Of a stretch of DNA of 64,000 bases, positions 1 to 10,480 are shown piece by piece. Position 1 is the stretch's first letter; every line of letters begins with the position of its first letter. The notes below the pieces were generated by a model. It was not told the origin of the DNA. It did no database searches and saw only the letters and a list, made by a program, of their open reading frames with translations. This DNA is from Pectinophora gossypiella (taxonomy: Eukaryota > Arthropoda > Insecta > Lepidoptera > Gelechiidae). The position numbers were made by a program, and so were the translations under genes. Location of the stretch: NCBI RefSeq assembly GCF_024362695.1, contig NC_065433.1:25081700-25145699 (forward strand). Reading direction: 5' to 3'.

Positions 1-85
1 AAGTGATTTCAACAATATCCCCATCAGGAATCAAACCAGGACCTCCAGATCATGAGCCCATCGCTCTAACCTAACCACTACAAAA
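1..85 (-). repeat. tRNA-derived SINE head, degraded
   Basis: Read on the minus strand this is the head of the same SINE that is well preserved at 34234. It has an A-box-like part (GTGGTTAGGTTAGAGCGATGG), then GATCTGGAGGTCCTGG, then a B-box-like GGTTTGATTCCTGATGGGG. The body and tail are absent or run off the window edge. Identification is by comparison with the copies inside this window. Confidence 0.5.
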
Positions 86-860
86 AGTAAGTTGTTAAGA
101 GCATTATCAAAAATATTACGAATATAGGAAAATACTTATGTTGTTTGTAAGTTACAGGAACGGATGTGCAATATTTAACTCAAGCAAGACACCATATTAG
201 CAATATTAGACCGTACTCAAGATATTAATTAAGTACAAGGCTCCATAGTTATAAGTCTTCTAGCAAACTTCTGAATTTATGGACTTAACATGATTTATCG
301 AGAGCATCCAAAAAGACTTTTTGTATTTTAGTACATTCATTATAATCCATCAAATATACTCGCTATTCAGGCACATCTTGAATCCCGAAGTTGAAAAGGG
401 CATTACCATGACAAAGCTTGTCTTGTATCGCAAAATATTTTGGATCTTCCTTGTGTTGGCTCTCATAATAGAGAAGATGAGAAAATGAGTAAGAAACATT
501 TATAAAGGGTAAAGCTTCAACTTTCTTCTGTATTTCATTACATGTTGTCAATTTACGAGTAATCAAAAACATAGATTATGGAAAAGTAGTTGATAAATAA
601 CGTCAACGTTGAACACAAAAAGTACACAATCTTTGCTTGGGATTTGAATGACGAGAAGGGGGCGGCAGAATAACAGCGCTTGCTCCATACCGTATGAAGC
701 AAGCACATCGCTGAGTCGTACCCCTTTTTCCTGACTGCACACAACTTTTGTATGTACTTATCTTTGTTTGTAATTTTTATTTTTATTTTAAGATCTTACT
801 GTTTTTTTCTTCTTCTTTGTTTTTTGCTTGATTTTTGTGTGTGCAGTTTTGCAAAATAAA
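86..860. other. No recognised gene
   Basis: Two overlapping minus-strand frames of 69 and 63 codons (363-572 and 553-744) are open but resemble no family I know and show no convincing splice signals. A pyrimidine-rich stretch leads into a (CT)n run at 867-885. I see nothing else. Confidence 0.4.
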
Positions 861-1022
861 CATTTCTCTCTCTCTCTCTCTCTCACATTGTAGAAGAATT
901 ATCTCTGATAATAAAAAAAAAAATGTTAAGCCGTTAAAAATATGTACATACTTTCTTAGAACTTCTTTAAAGTATATTTTAAGTAAAAGAGAAAATATTT
1001 TATGGAAATTATTATTTTTTTT

Positions 1023-1510
1023 CTGTCCGAAAAAGTAAGATGATTCCGTGCTTCGGAGGGCACGTAAAGCCGTTGGTCCCGGCTCTCTCTCTCTCTCTCT
1101 CAATAGAGAGCTCTATAAATATATAGAGCTGCGCTCTTGTCGGTGGAGTAATCGCCATTCTTGTCTTCTTTCCGCCAAAACCTTCACCTCCCGATACGAC
1201 ACGACCTGCACCTTCTCTTTTATTTGTTTCATAAATGTTATCCTAGGTCTACCCCTTCCTCTCTTCCCTTCAATGTTTCCTTCTATAATGTTTGTTATAA
1301 ATGAATCGTGTCGTATCAGGTGGCCAATCATATTTCCTCTCCGGTTCTTTATAGTTTTCAATATGGTTCTCTTTTCTTCAAAATTGCCGTAAAAATACCT
1401 CCATCAACCCGCATTGGAGCAGCGTGGTGGAGTATGCTCCATACCCCCTCCGGTTGATTGAGGAGAGGCCTGTGCCCAGAAGGGGGACGTATATAGGCTG
1501 TTTTATGTTA
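1023..1510 (+). repeat. Retroelement tail interrupted by a LINE fragment
   Basis: Bases 1023-1082 carry GTCCGAAAAAGTAAGATGAT followed by a CGTGCTTCGG...GCCGTTGGTCCCGG block. The same family resumes at about 1385-1510 (GGAGCAGCGTGGTGGAGTAT, then GGCCTGTGCCCAGAAGGGGG and ACGTATATAGGC). Other copies lie at 22674-22745, 33225-33385 and 61165-61300. The gap between the halves is filled by a (CT)n run and a LINE tail on the other strand, so the interruption is a nested insertion. The family is common in moths; its exact class was not determined. Confidence 0.6.
1113..1375 (-). pseudogene. LINE ORF2 C-terminal remnant
   Basis: An 82-codon minus-strand frame carries the motif GHLIRHD...IIEG.IEGKRGRGRPR, followed by MKQIKEKVQVVSYREVK and LLHRQE. 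The same C-terminal tail of a non-LTR reverse transcriptase occurs at 15407-15739 on the other strand. RTE-like origin is my inference from the tail motif and from the TGATGATGA end of the second copy. The fragment has no reverse transcriptase core, so it is a 5'-truncated dead copy. It lies inside another repeat (1023-1510), with the (CT)18-20 run at 1083-1102 at its 3' side. Confidence 0.65.
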
Positions 1511-2695
1511 TTTTATAGAATATAAAATATGAAAAGTACAGAATTGTAATGAATGCAAGACTGAATAAATTAAAAATGTAACAAATAAACAAGATTGTGG
1601 CTGTCGCATATGAATGTCGTAATGAAGCAATATTGTTCTGTGCAAATGAAAATTGTGCTAAAAGCAAAAGCATCCTTGACCTGCCAACAATTACACGACA
1701 AACAACACCTGCAGCACTTTTGCACTTTTTCTAACTCTCATAATATTTCAGAATTAGCAACTAAAAGCTGTTCAACACGAGAGTTTATGTAGTTAATATT
1801 ATTAATTATGTATGCCATGCCACTGAGCGGTTAATGTGGAAAACGAATGTGCAGAAGATTATATATTTTTAAATTTAATTCAGCGTTTTTAAAAGCAGTG
1901 TTTATTTAATAACAAATTTAAACGTGGAAATGTGTGCATCAAAGAGCCCTTAGCAAATAAAATTACAAAGTTCTATATGACTTATTAATAGTACTTTTTA
2001 GGTATTAACTTATTTACTAGAAAATCATATTTCCCAAGGGCGAGGTTCTAATTCAGGGTGTGTTTATTCATACAGTGCTTCACCACGCAACGCGTTGTCA
2101 CTGACACAATGGCGTAGGCCATTCACTTTTAAAAAAAATAATGTGAGGAAAAGGGTTGGACTATAGAGATAATATTAACCATTGTCCTTGTAATTATTTT
2201 AATGCCACTCATTAAGATTTTCCCAGCTTCATATCAAAAGATCAGCTCAAAAAAGACCAAACATATTTTTTTATATATTTTTATTTCGACCTCGTTTCTC
2301 GTACAGCTACCGGTATACAATTAGCCTAAGGCAATCCTCATTTTCAAATAGGTACTACAATTTTAAACGAAGTTTTAAAACAATTAACTTTATTATGATT
2401 ATGACAAACGGTATTTATTAAACTACGAATACGTTGATATTATTACGATTGTTTCCTACAATTTGCACGATATTGACTGTTGAGAATTCATCAGTATTGA
2501 ATAGGTAATAAAAATTCATTGGCAGATTTGCCAAATTGGGACAATTCGATTACAAAATTAATTGGAGAGTAAGCGAGCTAAATTGAATCGTTCTATTTAA
2601 CCAATCCATCTGAAGGAAAGCCATTTTTAAAAGGTCAGAAATTAGACGGGACTTCTCTGTTACTGCCTGGTGGCTGTAAAGTAATATACTGTAGC
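1511..2695. other. AT-rich spacer, no gene seen
   Basis: No open frame with recognisable content. A 65-codon frame at 1595-1792 on the + strand has biased, unremarkable composition and no family resemblance. Confidence 0.4.
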
Positions 2696-2699
2696 ATTA

Positions 2700-3814
2700 T
2701 GTAATGTTTTAAAATTCAAGGGGATGATGATGAAGAAGAAAATGGATTGATGAAATAAGAAATAAGCAAATGGGTTTACTCGGATTTTTAATTACTAAGA
2801 AAACCAAAGTTACACAAAAATATAAATTTGTATTTGGAACTTTTAAATCCTAAGGGTACATTCCAGGTATTCAAGGCCACTGGTCATTCGTTAAGCATTA
2901 TTAAAAAAATAAGAAAGGTATTATAAAAACCTCCCTAGCTCGTTTGCCCTCGGCGGCGGGAAGGAAGCCGAGCCGACTAGAAGCAGCTACCAATAAGCTG
3001 TAGCTGTAGCAGTAGCAGAACAGCTGTACAAAACACCCGTCATAGAACAGAACAGCCTTCGTAAAACAGCCGTCACAAAACACCTTCGCAAAACAGCCAT
3101 CTCAAAACAGCCACCCCAAAACACCTGTCGGAGGTCGAGAAGCCACGTATGCGGCCAACGTACGATGACGTCGATGCCACGACGCTGGGACAAAATGGCG
3201 GAGCAACGTGTCCACGCCACGGACACCAAAACCACACCAGAATAAAAATTTACGAAGATTTGGCGGTGCGTGGGACGGAGTTGCGGGCCACCGGTCACAC
3301 GCTTATAAACCGCCCGAAATTCACACTAAAAATCGAAGGTGTGGACACACCCGCTCGGCGGAGCGCTGTCTGGGGAATCCAGCAGCTCGCAGGCGCAGGA
3401 CTATATAAATCGCCCAATTCAACGCCTACGTCACGGACAAAGCCAGCACAACCTCAATCGTCCGTTAGATGACGCCGCCGTCGCACACTCAAAATGCAAG
3501 TTATTAACAAGTCCAAGGACAGGAGACAGACCGAAAATTCCCAAATATAATTTTGTATTAAATATTGACACCAACATTCTTCAGCAGCTACTTGACAAGG
3601 GACTCCAAGATATAGCCTTCCGTACAATATCGGCACACGCCATCTTCCGGTTACTGGTGGAAAGTCGTCGACTGCGGAGCCCAACGATAGCAAGTCGATG
3701 CTCCCGGACCTTACATCGAACAAGGCGAGATGGCGCTGTGTTCAATACTACACAAAAAAGCTATAAAACGGATCCCCCGTAACTAATCCGGAGGCTGAAA
3801 GAAACGGCACTACA
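2700..3814 (-). repeat. 3' LTR of the LARD-like element
   Basis: Matches 8222-9336 in length (1115 bp) and, as far as I could read, in sequence. It is flanked on the left by the target duplication ATTA. Confidence 0.85.
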
Positions 3815-3835
3815 ATACCTCCCCACCCAAAAGGA
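3815..3835 (-). promoter_or_regulatory. Candidate polypurine tract
   Basis: Read on the minus strand, TTTTGGGTGGGGAGGTAT ends directly against the start of the 3' LTR, where a plus-strand primer tract is expected. Confidence 0.55.
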
Positions 3836-4261
3836 TTTCCGAGTGAAAAAAAAATAATTAAAAAAAATAAAACAAACGAGGAAATCCCAGCTGGCCCTCC
3901 AGCTGATCCCTCAAACAAACCAAAACTCAAACTTCAACAAAAATATTCAAGTTTAACTTGAAAGAGAAATAACTTTAAAAATTAAAAAAAAAACAGACAC
4001 AAATGCTATTCAAGATAAAGTCGAAGAAAAAAAATAATCCAAAAAAATAAAAAAGTAAAACTATAGCAATGAAAATAAATAAAGGCAAAAAATGCCATTC
4101 AGTAAAAACAGTAAAAAAGAAAATCCTAGAAATACAAAAAAAACTTAAAAAGAATAGAAAAAAAAATAAAGGCAAAAATGCCATTGCCGGCAGAGGCCGC
4201 ACAACTTAAAAACTTGCCGAGACGGCACATAAACCACCTGTGCTCACCATGAGCACAACAA

Positions 4262-4384
4262 CATCTGATAGCATCCAAGAAATTCTTCGCATCCAAAAAT
4301 ACTTCGCATCCAAAAAATACTTCGCATCCAAGAAATACTTCGCATCCAAGAAATACTTCGCATCCAAGAAATACTTCGCATCAA
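4262..4384 (-). repeat. 18-bp minisatellite inside the LARD-like element
   Basis: About six copies of the unit AAGAAATACTTCGCATCC, the first ones shortened or extended by an A. On the minus strand it translates as a six-residue repeat (FLDAKY), but the frame is not part of a recognisable gene. Confidence 0.85.
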
Positions 4385-4476
4385 TAGCGCGCTTACGAGC
4401 GCCAAAAACATGTCGGTAAGCAAGTCGCAATGACTCATTACAACAATAATACGTGTCCGTAGCAATAACTACGTCC

Positions 4477-4945
4477 ACCAACGAACACTAACGGCTTCAA
4501 AAGCCATCAGTCACAACCACCACTCCCTCAACATCTTAAAATGGTGGGGAAGTGACCTCACCTTACAATTGGCGAGTGCTCGACCCCAACCATCAACAAA
4601 CACTAATGACTTCAACAGCCATCAGTCACAACTACCACTCCCTCAACATCTCAAAATGGTGGAGAAGTGACCTCACTTTACAATTGGCGAGTGCTCGACC
4701 CCAACCATCAATAAACACTAATGACTCAACAGCCATCAGTCACAACTACCACTCCCTCAACATCTCAAAATGGTGGAGAAGTGACCTCACCTTACAATTG
4801 GCGAGTGCTCGACCCCAACCATCAATAAACACTAATGACTTCAACAGCCATCAGTCACAACTACCACTCCCTCAACATCCTAAAACGGCGGGGAAGTGAC
4901 CTCACCTTACTATTGGTGAGTGCTCGACCCCAACCATCAACAAAC
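4477..4945. repeat. 115-bp tandem satellite, about four copies
   Basis: The marker CACTCCCTCAAC recurs at 4521, 4636, 4750 and 4865, giving periods of 115, 114 and 115 bp. Each unit carries AATGGTGG(A/G)GAAGTGACCTC, TTGGCGAGTGCTCGACCCC and ACCATCAA(C/T)AAACACTAA. Units differ at few sites, so the array is young. It lies in the interior of the LTR element. Confidence 0.85.
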
Positions 4946-6175
4946 CACACGATTAGGTACTAATCCCTACCTAACGCGAAACAAAAAAAGTAATAAAAAA
5001 AGATATAAAAAAAAACGACCCAACTTGTTGATGGCGGCGCGGCGTGCCGCCGGAGTGGCCGCGCGTCCACCCGCAAGCTGCTAGGATATAAAGATAAAAA
5101 GAAGAAAAAAATAAATGAAAAAAAAAAATAAGTGGACATGTCGACAGTGGCAGTGTGGGGAACCTAGGGAATGCCCACACGTCCACCGTCCACAATTTAA
5201 TAGGCCACAATTTGCCAGTGGCGGCGCGGCGAGCCCCGCAGCGGCCGCGTGTCCACCAGTAAATCGGCTCCTATACCTAACCTAAAAGACAACTAACCTA
5301 AATGATTCCCCAACGCTGCCGGTGTACCCACACCTTCAAAATGTGAAGATGTATAGTACAAGTGGTGGCCCTGCACCACGAAATAATACCTCGTAAATTA
5401 TTTCATCTTTACGTAATAGACGAAATTTAATTGGACGTCCTTCCAATGCCATGATTAAAAAAAATGAATGACCAATGTACTTTAACAAAGATTTAACTAA
5501 GTACTAAGTTTTAAAGAAAAAATAATCAAAGAATATTTTCATTAACTAAATACCTACTTGAAAAGTAAAAATAAATGCAAATAAACAAAATGCAAATGTA
5601 AAAAATAAGTTATTTGTAAAACTAACAATGTATAAATGTTGTTTATTTAACGTATTTCCAATCCAATTCAAAAGATTTACTTATTAGAATTTATCCGGTA
5701 ATAGAATACAAAACTATTAAGCAAACAATAGCTCAACAATAAAAGATCGTACACGTAATACTAACGAGCGTGTAAAAAATAAAACAAACCAGTTTATTTG
5801 CTATAAGCTCAAAAGGAATGCAAGATAGATAACAAGCATGTAGGTACTTATGTGTAGCCGTGGTTATACAACCAAGAACTATAATTTCACAAGACAGCAA
5901 GTTAAATGTTTAATTGAAATTAGGCCGAAATGCTTTTATAAATTGTTGCTTAATTTGAAAGAATTTACAAATTGTAAATAAACCTTGAGGGTATAAAACA
6001 AAAATATAATTCTAAACTCACGCCAAGTTTCATAAAATTTTAAAGAAAAAAGCTGTATAGCAAAGCTGAGCAGTAAACTAGCAACAATAATAATTTTACT
6101 CAAGAATGTTAAAAATTTGAAGTTAAATTAAAAAAAAAACCTTTGTAGGGTATATAATGTTTTGTTTTATAAAAG
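4946..6175. other. Interior of the LARD-like element, no gene
   Basis: Two related GC-rich blocks (about 5024-5085 and 5211-5270) share GTGGCGGCGCGGCG-like and GGCCGCG(C/T)GTCCACC motifs and are separated by A-rich sequence. From 5300 to 6175 the DNA is very AT-rich and I see no coding signal. The short stretch 7784-8203 on the other side of the foldback element is likewise empty. Confidence 0.5.
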
Positions 6176-7783
6176 CAAAGGGTATAGCGAGGTAAGGAAG
6201 ACGAAATGGCCCCCATGGCCCATGACGGAATTATCATTTGTATTGGTATTGGCACTCTAAAAGAATACGAAATGTAAGGTCGTTGACCCCTGACCTTGAC
6301 CTGTCTTTGAGATATTCGAGAAAGTTCGTACGCGCGCCGAGTTTTTTCAAATTTTTTTTTCCGAAAAACTATAAAAGCTAGAAGGATGGGACCAATTGCG
6401 TATAATTAGGGATACTTTGAAAAATATTCTGTATTTTTTTCAGAGTTCTGGTGAAATGACAACTGTGCAAAATAATTAAACAAAATATAAATATATTTTT
6501 TTAGTACTGTTCTATTATGTTTACCGCGCCAAAAAAAATATATAATACTCTTTGATTTATATACTTACACCACACAAAAACTGATCAAAATCAAAGAGGC
6601 GCTTCTTGAGTAATTATGAATTTACTTAGTGTGCGTACGGCTGGTAGGAACTAATTAAAGAGGTCGTTTTTAGATTAATTATTATAATTACATGTTAAAC
6701 AGAATTTTAATCATCATCATCACTATTTTCATTTATTACAACATTGATTGCATCATTTGAAAATATTTTCGACAGAATTTCAGCAGGACGTAAAATGCGA
6801 GATAGATATCTCGCATGAGCTAAATAATATAATTATTACACTTGCGATATATGAAAATCGACTTGCGAAAATCGTATTTTGGGCAAAAGAAAACCCATTT
6901 ATGCAAACTGTTTACAATCTGTACTACGAACGGGTTTATAGTTGATTTTGCTGGGCCAATTTATGGTACGGAAAATGATGCCACTATTATGAAGAAAGTG
7001 CTACAGGATGCTAAACTTAAAACTCTAGTTCGTAGTACAAATTGTAAACGGTTTGCATAAATGGGTTTTCTTTTGCCCAAAATACGATTTTCGCAAGTCG
7101 ATTTTCATATGCCGCAAGTGTAATAATTATATTACTTAGCTCATGCGAGATATCTATCTCGCATTTTACGTCCTGCTGAAATTCTGTCGAAAATATTTTC
7201 AAATGATGCAGTCAATGTTGTAATAAATGAAAACAGTGATGATGATGATTAAAATTATGTTTAACATGTAATTATAATAATTAATCTAAAAACGACCTCT
7301 TTAATTAGTTCCTACCAGCCGTACGCACACTAAGTAAATTCATAATTACTCAAGAAGCGCCTCTTTGATTTTAATCAGTTTTTGTGTGGTGTAAGTATAT
7401 AAATCAAAGAGTATTATATATTTTTTTTGGCGCGGTAAACATAATAGAACAGTACTAAAAAAATATATTTATATTTTGTTTAATTATTTTGCACAGTTGT
7501 CATTTCACCAGAACTCTGAAAAAAATTCAGAATATTTTTCAAAGTATCCTTAATTATACGCAATTGGTCCCATCCTTCTAGCTTTTATAGTTTTTCGGAA
7601 AAAAAATTTTGAAAAAACTCGGCGCGCGTACGAACTTTCTCGAATATCTCAAAGACAGGTCAAGGTCAGGGGTCAACGACCTTACATTTCGTATTCTTTT
7701 AGAGTGCCAATACCAGTACAAATGATAATTCCGTCATGGGCCATGGGGGCCATTTCGTCTTCCTTACCTCGCTATACCCTTTG
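6176..7783. mobile_element. Foldback element with 756-bp inverted arms
   Basis: Arms 6176-6931 and 7028-7783 are equal in length and nearly perfect reverse complements (few mismatches, e.g. GCGATATATG against GCGGCATATG). Both ends carry CAAAGGGTATAGCGAGG. A 96-bp spacer (6932-7027) separates them. Each arm carries the same short frame reading inward (marker CEIDISHEL). The spacer is 32 open codons continuing one of the arm frames, with a GPIYGTENDA motif like the G-P-x-x-G-x-x-x-D block of DDE_4 transposases of PIF/Harbinger type. The element lies in the interior of the LTR retrotransposon. No clean target duplication was found. Confidence 0.85.
6932..7027 (+). pseudogene. DDE transposase fragment in foldback spacer
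   Basis: Thirty-two codons without a stop fill the whole single-copy spacer. They read GFIVDFAGPIYGTENDATIM and then a K/L-rich helix. The G-P-x-x-G-x-x-x-D-x-x-I order resembles the block around the second or third acidic residue of DDE_4 (Harbinger-like) transposases. This is inferred from motif order only; the fragment is too short to be certain. Confidence 0.4.
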
Positions 7784-8203
7784 TGATAAAAACAAAAAAG
7801 TAAGCTCAAAATTTTAAGAAACAATTAAAGGAGTTTAATTATACAGCAAAATAGCTGCAACGCTGTATATTTTTTTTAACAATGCGATGTTACAAAATGC
7901 TATACGAGTTCAAAGTCCAAACTTTAAAAGTATGCAAAGCAAAAGAAATATATAATGCAAATTTAAATTTAAAAACACAGTTATACAAAATAGTTTGTAG
8001 GTATAAGTAAATTAACTTGTTTCGTTTAAAGCACACATCAATATGAACACGATAAATCTTATTCACTAGGGGGTAAATGAAGAAACACCACCACCACACA
8101 ATTTGTTCTTTTTACACGTTACAAAAAAAAAATACACAACGAATGACCAGCCGATCCTCGAGCAAAAGACCGAAGACCGGGGGCGTACCCTGAACCTTTA
8201 GAC

Positions 8204-8221
8204 CTCAGTAATCGGGCGCCA
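8204..8221 (-). promoter_or_regulatory. Candidate tRNA primer-binding site
   Basis: On the minus strand the LTR end ACATTACA is followed with no gap by TGGCGCCCGATTACTGAG. The first eight bases match the start of Lys-type primer sites of insect gypsy elements and lentiviruses; the rest was not matched to a tRNA. Confidence 0.65.
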
Positions 8222-9336
8222 TGTAATGTTTTAAAATTCAAGGGGATGATGATGAAGAAGAAAATGGATTGATGAAATAAGAAATAAGCAAATGGGTTTA
8301 CTCGGATTTTTAATTACTAAGAAAACCAAAGTTACACAAAAATATAAATTTGTATTTGGAACTTTTAAATCCTAAGGGTACATTCCAGGTATTCAAGGCC
8401 ACTGGTCATTCGTTAAGCATTATTAAAAAAATAAGAAAGGTATTATAAAAACCTCCCTAGCTCGTTTGCCCTCGGCGGCGGGAAGGAAGCCGAGCCGACT
8501 AGAAGCAGCTACCAATAAGCTGTAGCTGTAGCAGTAGCAGAACAGCTGTACAAAACACCCGTCATAGAACAGAACAGCCTTCGTAAAACAGCCGTCACAA
8601 AACACCTTCGCAAAACAGCCATCTCAAAACAGCCACCCCAAAACACCTGTCGGAGGTCGAGAAGCCACGTATGCGGCCAACGTACGATGACGTCGATGCC
8701 ACGACGCTGGGACAAAATGGCGGAGCAACGTGTCCACGCCACGGACACCAAAACCACACCAGAATAAAAATTTACGAAGATTTGGCGGTGCGTGGGACGG
8801 AGTTGCGGGCCACCGGTCACACGCTTATAAACCGCCCGAAATTCACACTAAAAATCGAAGGTGTGGACACACCCGCTCGGCGGAGCGCTGTCTGGGGAAT
8901 CCAGCAGCTCGCAGGCGCAGGACTATATAAATCGCCCAATTCAACGCCTACGTCACGGACAAAGCCAGCACAACCTCAATCGTCCGTTAGATGACGCCGC
9001 CGTCGCACACTCAAAATGCAAGTTATTAACAAGTCCAAGGACAGGAGACAGACCGAAAATTCCCAAATATAATTTTGTATTAAATATTGACACCAACATT
9101 CTTCAGCAGCTACTTGACAAGGGACTCCAAGATATAGCCTTCCGTACAATATCGGCACACGCCATCTTCCGGTTACTGGTGGAAAGTCGTCGACTGCGGA
9201 GCCCAACGATAGCAAGTCGATGCTCCCGGACCTTACATCGAACAAGGCGAGATGGCGCTGTGTTCAATACTACACAAAAAAGCTATAAAACGGATCCCCC
9301 GTAACTAATCCGGAGGCTGAAAGAAACGGCACTACA
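8222..9336 (-). repeat. 5' LTR of the LARD-like element
   Basis: On the minus strand it opens TGTAGTGCCG and closes ACATTACA. TATATA lies at about 8923-8928 with GC-rich flanks, a plausible promoter in either direction. It includes short direct repeats of a CAAAACA(G/C)C unit at about 8570-8650. Open frames of up to 147 codons on both strands occur identically in both LTRs and look like chance frames in GC-richer DNA. Confidence 0.85.
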
Positions 9337-9439
9337 ATTATTGATGTCTTACATCCTTTAATAAATAATAATGTAAAAAAAACTGTGCTACGGTTATAAA
9401 AATATGTCTTGACAGAAAAACTTGTAACAAAAAAATAAA

Positions 9440-9885
9440 TAAACAGGATATCAGTGACATCGTAACGAAAATTTTGAAGAATGATTCAGACCATGATTTT
9501 CCGTCGCAAAAGTATGAAACTGAAAATAATTTAAAAAGCACTAAAATATTCTAGAATTTTCCGACAAGAAATTCCATTTGATATCAACTTATCACATTCA
9601 CATTATGCTGAGTTAATATGAGGGATAATTCAGACCATGATTCTGAGTTGACATCAAGTGAAATTTTCCATCGCAAAAGTATAAAATTTCAAATACTTAA
9701 TTTAAAAAACCACGAAACATCTTGAATTTAACGAATACTGAGAGGGATGATTCAGTTCATTATTCTGAGTTAATATCAACTAAAAATAATCATGAATTTT
9801 GCGATGGAAAATTCCACTTGATATTAACCCAGAATCATCCCCCTTAGTATTCGCTACGATGTCCCTAACATCCTGTATTATAAAC
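9440..9885. repeat. Degraded palindromic MITE copies
   Basis: Fragments of the family defined at 9987-10480: ATCAGTGACATCGTAACGAA near 9450, GATTCAGACCATGATT, TTCC(G/A)TCGCAAAAGTAT, and a closing TATTCGCTACGATGTCCCTA near 9850. Internal order is scrambled by deletions. Confidence 0.7.
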
Positions 9886-9986
9886 CTATACACAGGAAAA
9901 AAACGTTATTGGAAGATAACTTATCTAATTATCTAAATAATTTGATTAGAATTCAAAAATCTTGTAGGGTTGCCAAGTTTTTATTA

Positions 9987-10480
9987 TACAGGGTGTTAGT
10001 GACGTCGTAACGAAAACTTTGAGGGGTGATTCAGACCATGATTCTGAGATGATATAAAGTGGAATTTTTCGTCGCAAAAGTATGGAACAGAAAATAATAA
10101 AAAGAAAAATAAAAAATTTCATGAATTTTCCGACTAAAAATTCCACTTGATATCAACTCAGAATCATGGTCTGAATCATCCCCCTCAGTATTCGTTACGG
10201 TGTCACTATCACCCATACCTACTTATATGGGTACAGTATGTACTTGTGCGGGGTGTAAGTGACATCGTAACGAATACTGAGGGGGATGAAACAGCTGATT
10301 ATTCTGAGTTAATATGAAGTGGAATTTTTTATCGCAAAAGTATAGAATTGAAAATAATTTAAAAAAAAACTAAAAAAAAATCATGAATTTTGCGACGGAA
10401 AATTCCACTTGATATCAACTCAGAATCATGGTCTGAATCATCCCCCTCAGTATTCGTTACGATGTCACTAACACCCTGTA
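9987..10480 (-). mobile_element. Compound double-palindrome MITE, intact
   Basis: Starts TACAGGGTGTTAGTGAC and ends GTCACTAACACCCTGTA, with TA at both outer ends. It consists of two separate hairpin units (9987-10216 and about 10248-10480). Each opens with (G/A)TGACATCGTAACGAA and the TGATTCAGACCATGATTC block and closes with their reverse complement. A fixed linker (CCCATACCTACTTATATGGG... TATGTACTTGTGCGGGGTG) joins them. The same two-unit order, inverted, recurs at 40371-40915 and 60623-60976, so this is the element's design. It has no coding capacity. The TA duplication points to Tc1/mariner-type mobilisation. Confidence 0.75.

Larger units (their letters stand above)
2700..9336 (-). mobile_element. 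Complete non-coding LTR retrotransposon (LARD-like)
   Basis: Two direct repeats of 1115 bp (2700-3814 and 8222-9336) flank a 4407-bp interior. The element is bounded by ATTA at 2696-2699 and 9337-9340, a clean 4-bp target duplication. The LTRs start TG and end CA on both strands. On the minus strand the upstream LTR is followed directly by TGGCGCCCGATTACTGAG, a primer-binding-site-like sequence, and a purine-rich tract precedes the downstream LTR, so the element reads right to left. I compared the LTRs by eye and found no difference, and their translated frames are identical, so insertion is very recent. The interior has no gag, protease, reverse transcriptase or integrase. It holds satellites and a foldback element instead, so it must be mobilised in trans. 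The 4-bp duplication and Lys-like primer site fit Ty3/gypsy better than BEL, but that is inference. Confidence 0.85.

Noticed and set aside
2901..3782. Several open frames in both LTRs (2901-3782 and 8423-9304)
   Set aside because: They repeat identically because the LTRs are identical; none resembles a protein, and they overlap on both strands.
4262..4384. Repeat protein with a six-residue unit or a CRISPR-like array
   Set aside because: The 18-bp units are contiguous with no spacers, so this is a minisatellite; the frame is short and lies in a non-coding element.
6748..7202. Two separate small genes facing each other
   Set aside because: They are the same arm sequence read from both ends of the palindrome, so they are one repeated frame, not two genes.
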